64,000 nt of DNA from JBBSDP01 sp963754335 (GTDB taxonomy: Bacteria; Planctomycetota; Phycisphaerae; Tepidisphaerales; Tepidisphaeraceae), in the NCBI GenBank assembly GCA_963754335.1, contig CAVWFQ010000007.1, positions 143,246-207,245 on the forward strand, read 5' to 3'. Each line of letters starts with the position of its first letter. Within the stretch, counting starts at the first letter, position 1. A model generated the notes under the pieces. It searched no databases and had not been told where the DNA came from. It worked only from the letters and a program-made list of their open reading frames with translations. Shown here in pieces: positions 1 through 9,646 of the stretch. A program made the position numbers and the translations under genes.

Positions 1-266
1 ATTCGGCCGGTGCGGATGAACAGAAATTGCGTGCGCGTGGCGGCGCTGCCGAGAATGCAATACTGCATGGCGGCAGCGCGGAATTCCGGGTCGGTCTGCC
101 AGCGGTCGATGCTGGCCGAAAAGGTGCGGAAGGCGGCTTCGTCATGTGGGGAGACGCCGAAGGAGAAGCAAATGAGAGCGGCGATTACTATAGTAGAAGC
201 AATCGGTCTGAGGCTTGGTCCCGATGACCGATGATCAGGCCTCGTGTTGTTAATCTGATCCGCCAT
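1..266 (-). CDS. N-terminal part of an unknown membrane-anchored or secreted protein (runs off the left edge)
   Basis: An open frame begins with ATG at 264-266 on the minus strand and continues without a stop to base 1, so only about 88 residues are visible. The first 25 residues are hydrophilic, then residues 26-42 form a hydrophobic stretch (PIASTIVIAALICFSFG), which looks like a signal peptide or anchor. The rest is soluble-looking (for example FRTFSASIDRW). It lies 17 bp downstream of the PIN toxin gene on the same strand and may be co-transcribed. I do not recognise the family and infer no function. Confidence 0.55.
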   Translation of the reverse strand, partial: MADQINNTRPDHRSSGPSLRPIASTIVIAALICFSFGVSPHDEAAFRTFSASIDRWQTDPEFRAAAMQYCILGSAATRTQFLFIRTGR

Positions 267-283
267 CGGAATCGGAGAATGAA

Positions 284-733
284 TCAGGGCTGAATCGTCT
301 GCCAAAGTTCGGCGGTAGCGTAACGCGAGAGGTGGGCGACGTTTGTTGTTGCGATCACCACCGCCGGAATGCCCGCCGTAAGCGCCTGGGCTGCCAGTAT
401 GACATCGCCGTCAATCGATTGATCCGAAGCCGTTGATTGCCCTTGTTGCCGGGCAGTCGCCCAAAGCTCCGCTGCTTTGCGTATGGCTGCGGTTGTGATT
501 GGAAGATATTCGAGGAGACTTGAAAGTGAATCGAGTTGTGCAACACCTCGAACTTTGCCAGCGCGCAAAAGCTCGCGGCGGACTCCATAGTCGGCGATCT
601 CTGGAACAAGGACGCGTACTTGAGCACGAACGAGCGACTGCAACCAAAGGGTGCAAGCCATATTTGCGGGCGACCGCTTCGGGTTGGTCGCAATGCCAAG
701 TGGCCCGGCGTCGACAAGAACCGTTCGGTTCAC
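284..733 (-). CDS. PIN-domain ribonuclease, VapC-like toxin
   Basis: The 149-residue product has the length and layout of a PIN-domain toxin, a metal-dependent RNase that cleaves RNA when freed from its antitoxin. Visible PIN features are the N-terminal acidic residue in LVDAGP, an acidic residue in VPEIADYGVRREL, the helix with IDGDVILAAQAL, and a C-terminal TTNVAHLSR of the usual T-x-N-x-x-H type. Its ATG overlaps the stop of the upstream gene by 4 bases (730-733), typical of translationally coupled toxin-antitoxin pairs. Assignment to the PIN fold is firm; the RNA target cannot be read from sequence. Confidence 0.85.
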   Translation of the reverse strand: MNRTVLVDAGPLGIATNPKRSPANMACTLWLQSLVRAQVRVLVPEIADYGVRRELLRAGKVRGVAQLDSLSSLLEYLPITTAAIRKAAELWATARQQGQSTASDQSIDGDVILAAQALTAGIPAVVIATTNVAHLSRYATAELWQTIQP

Positions 734-1014
734 CAGGTCACACCTTTCAACTCCGGCGGGAACAATTTGCGATTGGACATTCGGTCTTCGTCGAGGGCCT
801 TGATGAGATAATCGCCAGTTTCGCGTTGTTCTGCTTCATCGCCTTCGTCGATCCAGGATTGAAGCAAATCAATCACGTGCGCATTGGCATTCGCAGTGGG
901 AACGTGACGATCCAGCAGGCGGAGTGTGTATTCCTCGGGCGACTGCCCGCATTTGCGGGCATCTTCAATCAGCCGGGCTTCCAAGTCCTTCGAGATTTGC
1001 AGCTTTAAGGTCAT
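730..1014 (-). CDS. VapB-like antitoxin of the PIN toxin pair
   Basis: A 94-residue acidic protein placed directly before the PIN-domain gene with a 4-base overlap. The N-terminus (MTLKLQISKDLEARLIEDAR) resembles a ribbon-helix-helix DNA-binding segment. The C-terminal part with WIDEGDEAEQRETGDYL and LDEDRMSNRKLFP resembles the toxin-wrapping tail of short antitoxins found next to PIN genes in planctomycetes. The antitoxin role is inferred from order, size and overlap. Such proteins usually repress their own promoter, which would lie in the 95-bp gap towards the MoxR gene. Confidence 0.75.
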   Translation of the reverse strand: MTLKLQISKDLEARLIEDARKCGQSPEEYTLRLLDRHVPTANANAHVIDLLQSWIDEGDEAEQRETGDYLIKALDEDRMSNRKLFPPELKGVTW

Positions 1015-1079
1015 CCGCTTTCATGCCTGGTAAGAAAGTCGACACATCATATCTGTCCGTATCTTGATCGTTCAACTTT

Positions 1080-1102
1080 CGATGTTCGATGTTCGATGTT
1101 CG
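1080..1102. repeat. Short tandem GATGTTC repeat
   Basis: Three tandem copies of the heptamer GATGTTC lie between the antitoxin gene and the MoxR gene. The same word forms the outer arms of the palindrome at 51637-51690, so this is probably a degenerate member of that dispersed family. Confidence 0.5.
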
Positions 1103-1109
1103 CCTTTTC

Positions 1110-2153
1110 CTAAAGCAATCGTTCCCCTTTCCCTCTTGGAATCATCGTGATGATCTTTTCCACGATCTGTTCGACGGTGATTCCTTCCGCCTCGGCGTTG
1201 AAGTTGGGGATGATGCGATGGCGAAGGACCGGGGGGGCGACGGCTTCAATGTCTTCGACGGTGACATACAGCCGGCCGCGGATCAGCGCCCGCGCTTTGC
1301 CGGCGAGGATCATGTTCTGACCGGTGCGCGGGCCGGCGCCCCAGCTCAGCCAGTGGCGCACGAAATCGCTGGCGCCCGGCTCGCTCGGTCGGGTGGCGCG
1401 GATGAGATCGATCGTGAAGGCGTAAACGTGGTCGCCAACGGGGACGCGGCGGACGATTTCCTGAAGCTCCAGAATTCGCCGGGCATTGATGACCTTCTTG
1501 ATTTTCGACGGAAGGACGCCGGTCGTGCGTTTGAGCACCTCAAGCTCTTCCTCGCGTTTGGGATAGTTGACCATCACCATGAACATAAACCGGTCGAGCT
1601 GCGCCTCGGGTAGAGGATAGGTTCCCTCCTGCTCGATCGGATTTTGCGTGGCCAGCACGAAGAAGGGGTTGGGAAGGTCCAGCGTCTGCCGGCCGGCGGT
1701 CACCTGGTTTTCCTGCATCGCCTGCAGCAGGGCGGCCTGGGTCTTGGGCGGCGTTCGGTTGATCTCGTCGGCCAGCAGCATGTTGGCGAAGACCGGGCCC
1801 TGAAGAAATTCGAACCGGCGCCGGCCGGTGTCAGGATCTTCCTGGAGCACATCGGTTCCGGTGATGTCGGAGGGCATCAGGTCCGGCGTGAACTGAATTC
1901 GCCGGAAGGAAAGATCCATCGCCTGCGCCAGGGTCGAGACGAGCGTGGTCTTGGCCAGCCCGGGCACGCCCTGCATGACGCAGTGCCCACGCGCGAAGAT
2001 GGCGATGAGCAGCTCCTCGATCACCCGCTCCTGACCGACGATCACCTTGGCCAGCTCCGTCTCCAGGGCGTGGTACATTTCGGAAAGGAATTTCGCCGCC
2101 TCCACGTCGGAGTAGGAGCCGAGGCTGGTGTTGGGGTCGATGGTGGTAGTCAT
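1110..2153 (-). CDS. MoxR-family AAA+ ATPase
   Basis: An intact 347-residue AAA+ ATPase. Walker A is visible as GVPGLAKTTL, Walker B as MLLADEINRTPPKTQAALLQ, and the sensor region as FFVLATQNPIEQEGTYPLPEAQLDRF, all diagnostic of MoxR. The C-terminal lid domain follows (LRHRIIPNF). MoxR proteins act as chaperone-like ATPases, often with DUF58 and von Willebrand partners, in assembling or activating envelope proteins. Here the partners are not adjacent on the left. Upstream on the same strand lie an ECF sigma factor and a membrane protein, possibly one transcription unit. No frame defects are seen. Confidence 0.93.
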   Translation of the reverse strand: MTTTIDPNTSLGSYSDVEAAKFLSEMYHALETELAKVIVGQERVIEELLIAIFARGHCVMQGVPGLAKTTLVSTLAQAMDLSFRRIQFTPDLMPSDITGTDVLQEDPDTGRRRFEFLQGPVFANMLLADEINRTPPKTQAALLQAMQENQVTAGRQTLDLPNPFFVLATQNPIEQEGTYPLPEAQLDRFMFMVMVNYPKREEELEVLKRTTGVLPSKIKKVINARRILELQEIVRRVPVGDHVYAFTIDLIRATRPSEPGASDFVRHWLSWGAGPRTGQNMILAGKARALIRGRLYVTVEDIEAVAPPVLRHRIIPNFNAEAEGITVEQIVEKIITMIPRGKGERLL

Positions 2154-2259
2154 GGCGCTGACGCTTCAAATCCCAATTTCCAAAAACCAAATCCCAAATA
2201 AATTCCAAAGACCAAAAACCAAATTCCAGACTCGGAAATTCGATTCGAACCGCCGAAAC
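2154..2259. repeat. A/C-rich iterated low-complexity spacer
   Basis: The spacer upstream of the MoxR gene consists of degenerate iterations of CAAATCCCAA, CCAAAAACCAAA and CAAATTCC. No gene is seen. It contrasts in composition with the GC-rich flanks and may carry the promoter for MoxR. Confidence 0.5.
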
Positions 2260-3216
2260 CTATTTCAACACTTTCATCGATTGAACGACTGGCCCGGCTT
2301 CGCCGCCGGCTTTGCGGATGAAGCGGACGCCGGGGAAGCGGGGGGTGTCGCCCAGTAGGTGCGGGCCGGCCCAGATCCGCTTGCCGTTGGCTTCAACGAC
2401 TGCAAGGTCGCGGCTCATGGTGAGGCGAACGCGAATAACGCCGCTGGTGGCGACGGAATTAGCCGGCTCGGTATTTCCGTTCAACGCAACCTGCTGGGAA
2501 TTAGAAACGAGTTGCCAGACCAGTTCGTGGGAACTGGTGGAGCGATCAGGGCTGAAATCGCCGGAGGTGGAAATGAAGACCTGGGCGATGACGGCGTCGC
2601 TCGGATGCGGCGCTCGCAACTCCACTTCAAATGCGAACGATTGAGATGCGGGAATGGGAGCATCGGAGACGATGCCCCCGCCGCTCAGATCCGATCCGTC
2701 GCCGGCGCGAAGGCCGGCCGAGGAGGCGTCCAGTGAAAGTTTGCCGATGGCGTGCCAGCCGGCGGGCATCGATTTGTCGAAGCTGGCCGTCGCCTCATTG
2801 GGGAAATAGGTATTGGCCAGATCATCTACTGCGCCATGTCCCGACTCGCCGCTGGGCATGAGCTTAAACGCCACGACGGCAATCACCGCCAGCACCGCCA
2901 CGATCCCGAGGATGGCGATGATGCTTGCGGTAGGAAGCGCCGCCTCGTTCCGCCGGGCTGTTCCTTTTCGAGAACGTTGAGGAGTTTGCGGGTGAATCCG
3001 GTTCCCGCCCGCACTTCACGGTAAGCGCGTCCGCTGGCCAGGTCTTCGCGGGCGCGAAGAAGCATCTGATATTCGTCGGCGTCGGCAGGCTGCACGCCGG
3101 CCGTTCCGGACCGCAATCGAGTAACCGCTTCATGCCACTGCGGACTTCCCGGCCCGGCGCAGCGCGTCGGTCAGCAGCTTGAGGAACGGATCGGTTTCAA
3201 CGTCAATTTCGGGCAT
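2260..3216 (-). CDS. Single-pass membrane protein after an ECF sigma factor, frame-disrupted twice
   Basis: Reading from ATG 3216, the frame starts MPEIDVETDPFLKLLTDALR, must shift near 3145 to continue SPQWHEAVTRLRSG, and shift again near 2965 to reach a transmembrane helix (IIAILGIVAVLAVIAVVAFK) and a 200-residue outer domain ending VVQSMKVLK. With both shifts repaired the product is about 318 residues: cytoplasmic N-terminus, one membrane span, extracytoplasmic beta-rich domain. Its place directly downstream of the sigma factor suggests an anti-sigma or sensor partner, but I see no zinc-finger anti-sigma motif, so this is inference. The outer domain resembles LamG-like or laminin-type folds only loosely. 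Indels may be sequencing errors. Confidence 0.6.
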
Positions 3217-3291
3217 GAGATCGTAGGTTTCCGGCTCAATCCGTCAATTAAAAATCATTGGTGCACCACAAGGACCGCGATCGGGGACAAT

Positions 3292-3386
3292 GGCCACAGA
3301 GGGCACTGAGGGGCACAGAGATCACAGAGACCCGAAGAGCAAACTGCGTCTCGGTGCTCTCTTCTATCTCTGTGTGCTCTGTGGCC
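3292..3386. repeat. Imperfect inverted repeat of the CACAGAG family
   Basis: The arms starting GGCCACAGAG and ending CTCTGTGGCC enclose further CACAGAGATCACAGAGA-type words and their complements. A related element is at 58007-58082. It lies between the sigma factor and its presumed partner gene. Confidence 0.6.
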
Positions 3387-3401
3387 ATTGCATTGAAGCC
3401 T

Positions 3402-4133
3402 TTACGGGTTTTCCTCCGGCTCATCGCCGCCGACGGTTCGGGCCAGGCGTTTGAGTCCGTGGAACATGCGGGAGCGGAGGGTCACGGCCTTGGTCCCCGT
3501 GATGTCTTCCATTTCCGCGTACGAGAGGTCTTGGAAGATGCCCAGCACGATCACTTCCTTTTGATCGGTCGGCAAAGTGTCCAGCGCCCGCAGGACGCGC
3601 GTGATCTCCTCGCGTTTTTCGACATCATCGGTGGCTCGGGCGGCGACCTGATAGGGATCGCCACTGATATCGATACCGTCGAGGTTCAACTCCGTGATGT
3701 TGCGGATCGGACTACGCTTGCGGCGACGCGATTGATTGATCGCCAGATTGCGCGTGATCGTGAACAGCCAGGTCGAAAATTTATGGGGGTAGTGATACGT
3801 GGCGCGGAAGCGGAAGGCGCGAAGGAATACCTCCTGCCCGATCGATTCCACGTCTTCGAGATTTCCGAGCATTCGATACAGATAGGAAAGGACCGAGGCG
3901 CTATAACGTTCGTAGAGCAGCTCGAAGGCCTGCTTGTCTTCCTGCTGTGTCCGCCGCATCAACTCTTCGTCGGAGGCCTTCCCGAGCGGCACCGGCTTGA
4001 GGTCTTCGGTTTCGACGGGAGCCGGGGGAATGGGGGGACGAGCGGCCGGCCGCGCGGGCGCCGGCTTCTCAGCCGGACGTCGGGCCTGCGTTTTGGTGCC
4101 CTCCCGAACGTTTCGATTCGCGTCGGATCGCAT
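3402..4133 (-). CDS. ECF-type RNA polymerase sigma factor with proline-rich N-terminus
   Basis: A 243-residue intact sigma-70 family protein. An unusual Pro/Ala-rich extension of about 45 residues precedes the sigma region 2 (FELLYERYSASVLSYLYRMLG, then EDVESIGQEVFLRAFR and the recognition helix region FSTWLFTITRNLAINQSRRR). Region 4 is visible as LDTLPTDQKEVIVLGIFQDLSYAEMEDITG followed by VTLRSRMFHGLKRLAR. ECF factors redirect RNA polymerase to envelope or stress genes. The downstream membrane protein is its likely regulator. The start at 4133 was kept because the extension is in frame with no later good start near region 2. Confidence 0.92.
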   Translation of the reverse strand: MRSDANRNVREGTKTQARRPAEKPAPARPAARPPIPPAPVETEDLKPVPLGKASDEELMRRTQQEDKQAFELLYERYSASVLSYLYRMLGNLEDVESIGQEVFLRAFRFRATYHYPHKFSTWLFTITRNLAINQSRRRKRSPIRNITELNLDGIDISGDPYQVAARATDDVEKREEITRVLRALDTLPTDQKEVIVLGIFQDLSYAEMEDITGTKAVTLRSRMFHGLKRLARTVGGDEPEENP

Positions 4134-4323
4134 GGGGTGAAGAATTCTCTTCCATCCGCGGAAGTTTGGATGGTAGTCGAATGGAGTGCGGCGTCAACCG
4201 CTAACCGGGCTCGACGTCTCCCATTGGGCGTGCAGGCGCGTGAAAGGGGGACGATTTTGCGGTGACGGACCGGCAACTTCTGAAAGACCTGGGGGATTAT
4301 AGGATCCTGGAATGCGACACGTC

Positions 4324-4449
4324 GGTTTAGCCCCGGCGGCCTCGCCGGGCCGCGCGACGCAGGATAAGGAAACAGTTTCGATCGCTATATTGATGGGGAT
4401 AGATGCGACATTTCACTTTCGAGCGCCGCGAGGCCGCGGCGGCTAAACC
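4324..4449. repeat. Long inverted repeat with GGTTTAGCC / GGCTAAACC ends, in a 512-bp gene-free spacer
   Basis: The spacer 4134-4645 between divergent genes holds no gene. Within it, arms of about 27 bp match at about 23 positions after reverse complementing; both ends are perfect over GGTTTAGCC and GGCTAAACC. About 72 bp of unrelated sequence separates the arms. The same TTTAGCCGC outer word ends the elements at 31221 and 32385, suggesting one dispersed family. Confidence 0.7.
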
Positions 4450-4645
4450 TCCGTTAGAAATGTCTCCGCGCGTCATGAGTGCGTTGTTGGGATGCATTGA
4501 TGGGTGGGCTCCGCGCGGAACTTGTTATACGTGCGTCGGTCGTAGGGCGCATGTTAAAGGTTGCGTGCCCGACGCGGGTTTGATATGACGCCGGGCGGTT
4601 GGGTAGGTTGCGATCTTGCCTTCTCCAGTGGAAATGAGGTGCTCC

Positions 4646-5300
4646 ATGAAGCGTTTTCTTGGAATTTTCGTTCTGACTTCGTGCATGGCGCTCGGCGTCG
4701 GTTGCGCCACGACCTATTACAGTGTCTGGCAGAAGCTCGGCTATGAGAAGCGCGATATCCTCGTCAGCCGCGTGAAGGGCGCCCGCGACGATCAGCAGGA
4801 GGCCAAGGAGCAGTTCAAGACCACGCTCGAGCAGTTTCAGGCCCTGACGAATTTCAAGGGCGGGGATCTCGAGGCGGAATACAAAAAGCTGAGCGGCCAA
4901 TACGACGATTGCGAATCGCGTGCGGCGTCGGTCACCAAGAAAATCAATTCCGTGGACAAGGTGGCCAACGATCTGTTTGCCGAATGGGAGACGGAACTCG
5001 GGGAGTACACGGACCCGAATCTCAAGGAGCAGAGCCAGCAAAAGCTGTCGGAAACCAAGTCGCGCTATGCGGTGCTGATCGCCGCCATGCGCAAGAGCGA
5101 GGCGAAGATGCAGCCGGTGCTCAAGGCGTTCAAAGATCAGGTGCTCTTCCTGAAGCACAACCTCAACGCCGAGGCGATCGCGTCGCTGCACACGACGGCG
5201 GCGGGTATCGACACCGATGTTTCGGCGCTCGTGAAGGATATGGAAGCCTCGATCAATGAGGCGAACAGATTTCATCGGGCAGATTCAGAAATCGAAGTAA
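4646..5300 (+). CDS. DUF2959-family lipoprotein, one frameshift near the C-terminus
   Basis: ATG 4646 starts a lipoprotein signal (MKRFLGIFVLTSCMALGVGC) with the lipid-modified Cys in GVGC. The body is helical and charged (SVWQKLGYEKRDILVSRVKGARDDQQEAKEQF in family style, split here only for description), matching the DUF2959 family of outer-membrane-associated coiled proteins of unknown function, usual length about 215 residues. The expected family ending FIGQIQKSK followed by TAA at 5298-5300 is present, but reached only by removing one T from the T-run near 5270; as written the frame runs on to 5401. The indel is probably a sequencing insertion. Confidence 0.8.
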
Positions 5301-5320
5301 ACCCGACGAAAAGGCGGGTT
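5300..5320 (+). terminator. Possible weak rho-independent terminator
   Basis: A 6-bp stem (AACCCG with CGGGTT) overlaps and follows the corrected stop of the DUF2959 gene and precedes CGATTTTCC. The loop is nine bases and the T-run short, so it is only a candidate. Confidence 0.3.
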
Positions 5321-5486
5321 CGATTTTCCGTCAACTCCCACGTATTCCAGAGCTTCGAGATCTCGAGTTGCGCGATTGTCCGACTTCCGATGCCGATCTG
5401 AGGCAACTCACCGGCGTTATTCGACCTGTCGAACAACCTCGAACGGAAACGGTATTACTCCCGTCCTCCAATCGACTTAACTTGTC

Positions 5487-8400
5487 ATGAAACCTTTCGG
5501 AATCACACCGCTCATCTTCTACTGCATCGTCGCCGCCGCGCCCGCTCTTGCCGCGGACGAATCGGCTTTCACGACGGAAGTGCGGCCGGTCTTCGCCCGT
5601 CATTGTCTTAAATGCCATGGGCCGGACGACAAGGCGCGCAAGGGGAATCTCCGGCTGGATAGGGTCGATGCCGAGCGAATCGCGGCCAAGTCGGGAAAGT
5701 TTGCGATCGTGGCGGGGACGCCGGACAAGAGCGAGGTGATCCGCCGGATTTTTTCCAGCGATCCGGACACGGTGATGCCGCCGCCGGCTACGAAAAATCC
5801 ACTGACGGCAGCGGAGAAGGATGCGTTGCGGCGATGGATCGCGGCGGGCGCCGTTTACCGGGAGCATTGGGCGTTTGTTCCGCCGGTGCAATCGTCGCTG
5901 CCGAAAGTGGAACATGCCAATTGGCCGCGCAATCCGATCGACCGCTTCGTTCTGGCCCGAATGGAGGCGCAGGGATTGGCTCCTTCGCCGGATGCGGACC
6001 GCGAGACGCTTTGCCGCCGGGTTTCGCTCGATCTCATCGGTCTGCCGCCGACGCCCGAGGAGCTTGATGCCTTTGTGAAGGACAAATCGCCGGACGCGTA
6101 CGAAAAACTCGTCGATCGGCTGCTGGCAAATCCGCATTATGGTGAGCGATGGGCGCGCCGCTGGCTCGACCTCGCCCGCTATGCCGACACCAACGGGTAC
6201 GAGAAGGATCGCGTCCGCAGCATCTGGCCCTGGCGCGATTGGGTGATCAAATCGCTCAACGAAGACATGCCTTTTGATCAGTTCACGATCAGGCAACTGG
6301 CCGGCGACATGCTGCCCAACGCCACGACGGACGATCGCGTCGCCACCGGTTTTCATCGCAACACGATGCTGAACGAAGAAGGGGGGATCGATCCGCTGGA
6401 ATTTCGCTGGAAGTCGGTGATCGATCGCAACAACGTCACCGCCATCACCTGGCTCGGGCTGACGCTCGGCTGCGCAGTGCCATACGCATAAATTCGATCC
6501 GATTCCGCACCGCGAGTACTACCAGATGATGGCGTTTTTCAATGACGCCGACGAGCCCACGATGAGCGTGCCGCAGCCGGACCTGATGGCCCGGCGCAAC
6601 GAACTGGAGAAACAGATCGCTCTCCGCGAAGCGGATCTTCCCAATCATTTTCCGGCCCAGAGCGAGGATTTGACCTGGCAGACGGCTGCGATTCAGGTTG
6701 TCGCGGCGAGCGGGGCGACGGCCGAGCGGCTTGATGATGGTTCGGTCCGCATGAGCGGCAATCATCCGGAGCGGGACAGCTACACCGTCACCTTCGACAG
6801 CGACGCGGCGCATGTTGCGGGTCTGAAGCTGGAATTGATTCAGGATCCGGCGTTGCCCAATCATGGGCCGGGTCGTGCGATCAACGGCAATTTCGTCCTC
6901 AATCATATTGAGGTTTTCGTCGCGCCGCACGATGGTTCATCGAAGCCGGCGCCGGTCCGAATTTCCGACGCGACAGCCGATTTCTCCCAGGACATGTTCC
7001 CCGTGAGCGCGGCCCTCGGCAACGATCCGAGAATCGGTTGGGCTGGTGAAACCAAAGACTCGCACAATGGCAATCGCACCGCCGTCTTCCATTTCAATCA
7101 GCCGAACGCTGCGAAGGGCTTGAGCTGGACGCTAAGGCTCGACCAGAATTTCGGCGGCTTCCACACGCTCGGCCGATTCCGCATCAGCCTCGGTCAACCC
7201 CCTGCATCGGCCGATCCCAAACCCATCGAAGTTCGCCGACGCGAGGAGCTGAATCGGCATTTCGACGCCTGGCTCGCGGCCGAAGCGCCCAAAGCCGTCC
7301 GGTGGTCGGTACTTCGTCCGACTGAGATGAAGACCAACATGGCGCTGTTGAACCTGCTGGCAGATGGCTCCATTCTCGCCGGCGGCGACACGACCAAGCG
7401 CGACGTCTATGACTTGAAATTCCAGAACGATCAGCCCGGCGTGACGGCGCTGCGCCTGGAAGTCATTCCAGATGCGAGCCTTCCCGAGGGAGGTCCTGGC
7501 CGGACCTCGTACGAAGGGACGTTCGGCGATTTCTTCCTGAGCGGGATGACCCTTTCGGCGCAAGGTCAGCCGGTCGGCTTTCGCGGCGCGACTCAGACGT
7601 TTGCCAGCGGCGCTAACAATGCTGCCGCCGCCATCGATGGCAATCCGCTCACCGGCTGGTCCGTCTCCGGTTCGATCGGGAAAACGAATTCCGCCGTCTT
7701 CAATCTCGCCGCGCCGCTGGGAGCTGGTAATTTGGCGCTCTCGATGGTCTTCGAGAGATACTACGCCTCGGCGCTGGGACGATTTCGCATTTCAGTTACG
7801 ACCGATTCGCGTCCGCTGGCGGCCCGCGACGTGCCGGCGGAGATCGAGGATCTGCTGCTCATTCCCGCTGCCCAGCAAACGCCGGCGCAGCGCGATCAAC
7901 TCATTCAGTATTTTGTCACCATTGCGCCGGAATTGGCCGGGGAGCGCAGCGCCATCGCGGAACTCCGAAAACAGATGCCGGCGCTTCCGACGACGCTGGT
8001 GATGAAGCAGCGTCCGTCAGACAAGGAGCGGCCCACTTTCGTCCATCATCGCGGCGAGTTCCTCCAGGCCGAAGAACGCGTCGAGCCCAACGTTCTCTCC
8101 ATTCTTCCGCCGCTTCCGAAGGACGCGCCGCACGATCGGCTGACCTTCGCCCACTGGCTGGTCGATGGGAAAAATCCCCTGACCGGGCGCGTAACGGTCA
8201 ACCGGCAATGGGCCACGTTTTTCGGACGCGGCATCGTCGGAACGACTCACGATTTTGGATACCAGGGGGATGCGCCAACACATCCCGAGCTGCTCGACTG
8301 GCTGGCGGTGCAATTCGCCCGGCCGGACGGGCTGAACTGGTCGCTGAAACAGCTCGACCGGCTGATTGTCACCAGCGCCACGTACAGGCAGTCGTCACGC

Positions 8401-9063
8401 GTCACGCCGGAGCTGCTTGAGAAGGATCCGCAGAACCGCCTGCTCGCCCGCGCCCCGCGTGCGCCTCGAGGCGGAGCTGGTCCGCGACTACGCGCTGAAA
8501 GTGAGCGGCCTGCTGTCAGAAAAGATCGGCGGCCCCGGTGTTTTCCCGCCGCAGCCGGCATCGGTCACGTCCGAGGGAACGTTCGGCGCCCTGGCCTGGA
8601 ACGTGAGCGGCGGGGAGGACCGTTTCCGCCGCGGGCTCTATACGTTCATGAAGCGCACCGCGCCGTATGCGATGTTCAACGCCTTCGACGCCCCCAGCGG
8701 GGAGGAGTGCGTCGCCCGGCGCGACGTGTCCGATACGCCACTGCAGGCCTTGGTCCTGCTGAATGATGTGGTTTATGAGGATGTCGTCCGCGCCCTGGGC
8801 CGCCTGGCGGCCGCCGATCCCGCGACGCAGGTGGACGCTCGCGCCGAGCATCTGTTCCGCAGAATACTCTGCAGAACACCCGACGCCGACGAGAAGGCGG
8901 CCATTATCGGCTTTTACACCGCTCAGAAAAACCGTTTCGATTCGCACCAGCTCAACGCCGCCGCGATCGCCGGCCCCGGCCCCGGCGACGCCAACGACCG
9001 CGCCGCCTGGACGGCAACGGCCCGGCGCTGCTGAACCTGGATGAGACGATTACGAAGGAATGA
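5487..9063 (+). CDS. Secreted cytochrome-like PSCyt1 / DUF1549 / DUF1553 protein, three frame breaks
   Basis: The signal peptide (about residues 1-22, ending LAADES) is followed by a Planctomycete cytochrome C domain with the haem motif CLKCH, DUF1549 (NPIDRFVLARME, LIGLPPTPEELDAF, ARYADTNGYEKDR), two inserted beta-rich ligand-binding-like repeats, and DUF1553 (RLTFAHWLVDGKNPLTGRV, TYRQSSR). About 1,190 residues when repaired. Breaks: near 6475 two bases are missing in a GC repeat just before the QCHTHKFDP motif, near 8455 one base, near 9022 one G; the true stop is 9061-9063. The family is abundant in planctomycetes and paired with DUF1501 proteins, linked to polysaccharide use, though biochemistry is unproven. 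Its DUF1501 partner follows after an intervening GxxExxY gene. Confidence 0.88.
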
Positions 9064-9072
9064 AGAATATTG

Positions 9073-9589
9073 GCCGCGGATAAACGCGGATGAACGCGGA
9101 TCAGAAAATGAAAGACTTAAATTCAGATTCGAACGGTCTGCTTCACGCTCAACTTACCGAAAAGATAATTCGCGTTTTCTATGAAGTTTACAATGAGCTG
9201 GGCCACGGATTTCTTGAATCGGTCTATCAGGCGGCGATGATGATCGCGCTTGAGGAGGCTGGCCTGAGCGTCAAGCAGCAAGTCGAAATTCCGGTCTGGT
9301 TCAGGGGCCGGCAGGTCGGATTATTTTTTGCCGATTTGCTGGTTGAGGACGTCGTCTTTCTTGAGCTCAAATCGCAGCGGGCGATCGAACCGGCAAACGA
9401 AGCACAGACTCTGAATTATCTCCGTGCTACTACCATCGAAGTAGCGTTGCTTTTCAATTTCGGTCCGAAACCCGAATTTCGAGCAAGGCCTTCAACAATG
9501 CCCGAAAGGTGTTTGGCGAACAACTACCCCGAGAGGCAAAGGCTCTGGTCGCCGGCCCTGATCCGCGTGCATCCGCGTTAATCCGCGGC
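9073..9589. repeat. Inverted terminal repeats CCGCGGAT-AACGCGGAT enclosing the GxxExxY gene
   Basis: The left arm 9073-9104 and the right arm 9558-9589 match at about 30 of 32 positions as inverted repeats. Each arm is itself a set of CGCGGATNAA words. The left arm supplies the start codon and first residues of the enclosed gene, and the right arm supplies part of its C-terminal tail. Solo copies of the same arms with nothing coding between them occur at 33719, 42998 and 58143. Confidence 0.85.
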
Positions 9590-9616
9590 AATAACTCTTC
9601 AGGAGGGACGACATGA
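9090..9616 (+). CDS. GxxExxY protein (PD-(D/E)XK nuclease-like fold), frameshifted near 9483
   Basis: The family signature GHGFLESVYQAAM (G-x-x-E-x-x-Y) lies around residues 44-52 and is followed by the nuclease-like core FADLLVEDVVFLELKS (D and E-x-K). Family proteins are about 125-140 residues with unknown function and a restriction-endonuclease-like fold. After FGPKPEF the conserved KAFNNARK tail is found only in another frame, implying one missing A near 9483; the repaired frame ends at TGA 9614-9616. The N-terminal MNADQ and the tail PDPRASALIRGNN are translations of the flanking inverted repeats. It sits between a DUF1553 and a DUF1501 gene that normally are neighbours, so it looks inserted. 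Confidence 0.85.
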
Positions 9617-9646
9617 CAAAATCCACGAAGTCCAGCGCAGGAATGC

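Noticed and set aside
5331..6356. Long minus-strand open frame (341 codons) over the first DUF1549 gene
   Set aside because: It is antisense to a gene with a haem motif and family domains; its translation is Arg/His-rich with no family resemblance, a usual by-product of high GC.
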